A stretch of DNA of 5,374 nt from Alphaproteobacteria bacterium (GTDB taxonomy: Bacteria > Pseudomonadota > Alphaproteobacteria > UBA11222), in assembly GCA_003454415.1 (NCBI GenBank), contig DMKG01000246.1, positions 1 to 5,374 of the forward strand. Reading direction: 5' to 3'. The translations under genes were made by a program, and so were the position numbers. A model generated the notes under the pieces. The model made no database searches. It saw only the letters and a program-made list of their open reading frames with translations, and had not been told where the DNA came from. Positions 4,443-5,374 of the stretch are shown here, piece after piece. How positions within the stretch are numbered: the stretch's first letter is position 1; every line of letters starts with the position of its first letter.

Positions 4443-5374
4443 ACACCCCGGGGAATTTGCGCTAATCGCGGAAATTTTCGCGCCCCTGGCGAAGGCGGAC
4501 CAGAACAGCTTCGGTTTGACCGACGACGCCGCCATCCTTTCGCCCATCTCCGGGAAGGAGCTGGTGGTGACGGCGGATATGATGATTGCCGGGGTGCATT
4601 TCTTTCCAGACGATGAGGCGGGCCTCGTTGCGCGGAAACTTTTGCGGGTCAATCTTTCCGATCTGGCGGCCAAGGGGGCGGTCCCCCATGGCTATATTCT
4701 GACCATCGCCCTGCCAAAGGAAGTCACCATGGCGTGGCTGCGGGCGTTCGCCGCGGGGCTGGCCGCCGATCAGGCGGAATATCGCATCAATCTCCTGGGG
4801 GGAGATACGACTTCGGGCCCTGGTCCGTTATGTCTTTCACTGACCGCCATGGGATGGGTGGATCGCGGGCTTATGCCGCGCCGTTCGGGCGCGCGTGGGG
4901 GGGATGACATTTATGTCACGGGAACCATTGGGGACGCCGCCCTCGGTCTGCAGGTCCGGCGTGACAGGGGATGGGGAAATCTATCCCGTCAGGCGTCGGA
5001 GGATCTGCTTCAGCGTTATCTGCTGCCGCAACCGCGCGTTGCTTTAGGGCTCAGGCTTCCCGGTCGCGTTCATGCCTCCATTGATATTTCAGACGGGCTT
5101 GCGGCCGATCTTGGTCATATTCTGGAAACATCGGACAAAGGCGCGGAGATCGAGACAACCCGCATCCCACTTTCCATCGCAGCACGGCAGGCGCTGGAAG
5201 CAGGTATGACAGATATGCCGCAGTTGCTGAGTGGGGGGGATGATTATGAAATCCTGTTCACCGCCCCGCTTGAACACCGCCAGTCATTGATGGAGGCCGC
5301 AGACCAATGCGGGGTAAGGCTCAGCCGGATTGGCCGGATCACGCCGGGTGGGGGGGCAGTTTTCCTTGACGAAA
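4420..5374 (+). CDS. thiL: Thiamine-monophosphate kinase ThiL, 3' end cut by the window
   Basis: ThiL phosphorylates thiamine monophosphate with ATP to give the cofactor thiamine diphosphate. The frame gives 318 codons and continues past the right edge. Family members are about 325 residues long, so only the extreme C terminus should be missing. Visible motifs of the PurM/ThiL (AIR synthase-related) fold are: GLTDDAAIL (32-40); TADMMIAGVHF (51-61), the magnesium/ATP site; NLSDLAAKGAVP (78-89); GGDTT (127-131); DIYVTGTIGDAALGL (163-177); SIDISDGLAADLGHI (220-234); and LSGGDDYEILFT (270-281). All expected acidic metal-binding residues are present. The start overlaps nusB by 23 bases and has a strong Shine-Dalgarno sequence. 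The gene contains three runs of seven G, which are discussed as a finding. Confidence 0.94.
   Translation, partial: MGKKTDAEHPGEFALIAEIFAPLAKADQNSFGLTDDAAILSPISGKELVVTADMMIAGVHFFPDDEAGLVARKLLRVNLSDLAAKGAVPHGYILTIALPKEVTMAWLRAFAAGLAADQAEYRINLLGGDTTSGPGPLCLSLTAMGWVDRGLMPRRSGARGGDDIYVTGTIGDAALGLQVRRDRGWGNLSRQASEDLLQRYLLPQPRVALGLRLPGRVHASIDISDGLAADLGHILETSDKGAEIETTRIPLSIAARQALEAGMTDMPQLLSGGDDYEILFTAPLEHRQSLMEAADQCGVRLSRIGRITPGGGAVFLDE

Noticed and set aside
3933..4673. Minus-strand frame of 246 codons across nusB and the start of thiL
   Set aside because: Both sense genes have clear conserved motifs, while the antisense product has none.
5089..5277. Minus-strand frame of 62 codons inside the 3' part of thiL
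   Set aside because: It is fully antisense to conserved ThiL motifs (SIDISDG, SGGDDYE) and has no features of its own.

Overview
The window is a chromosomal housekeeping block from what looks like an alphaproteobacterium. This rests on the gene order ribD, riboflavin synthase, a RibB with a decayed GTP cyclohydrolase II tail, ribH, nusB, thiL, and on the character of the proteins. The lumazine synthase, with its motif GCVIRGETTHYETI, reads most like Rhodospirillales relatives, but that placement is from memory and is weak. The rib, nusB and thiL genes are GC-rich with mostly G or C at third codon positions. No insertion sequence, CRISPR array, tRNA, rRNA or prophage gene is visible.

Layout. 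Positions 1-381 hold no gene that I recognise. They contain a weak, AT-richer open frame on the minus strand at the left edge (1-205) and a presumed promoter and leader region for the riboflavin genes. Positions 382-3729 hold four tightly packed plus-strand genes: ribD (382-1503), riboflavin synthase ribE (1507-2124), ribB with a degenerate C-terminal domain of the RibBX kind (2125-3264) and ribH (3271-3729). The spacers are 3, 0 and 6 bases, so all four lie in one reading frame and only three single stop codons (TAG, TAA, TGA) separate them. A 227-base gap follows (3730-3956). Then come nusB (3957-4442) and thiL, which overlaps nusB by 23 bases (4420-5374) and runs off the right edge shortly before its expected end.

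How the genes work together. RibB makes 3,4-dihydroxy-2-butanone 4-phosphate from ribulose 5-phosphate. RibD carries out the deaminase and reductase steps on the pyrimidine branch. RibH joins the two branches into 6,7-dimethyl-8-ribityllumazine, and RibE dismutates two lumazines into riboflavin. The missing step is the first one, GTP cyclohydrolase II. The C-terminal domain of the RibB protein has lost its zinc cysteines, so a separate RibA should be encoded elsewhere. NusB (antitermination and rRNA processing) and ThiL (thiamine monophosphate kinase) are frequent neighbours of ribH in Proteobacteria.

I found no convincing new system. The points most worth a second look are the single-frame arrangement of the four rib genes, the structured and partly open ribH-nusB gap, three seven-G tracts within thiL, and the unexplained left-edge frame.
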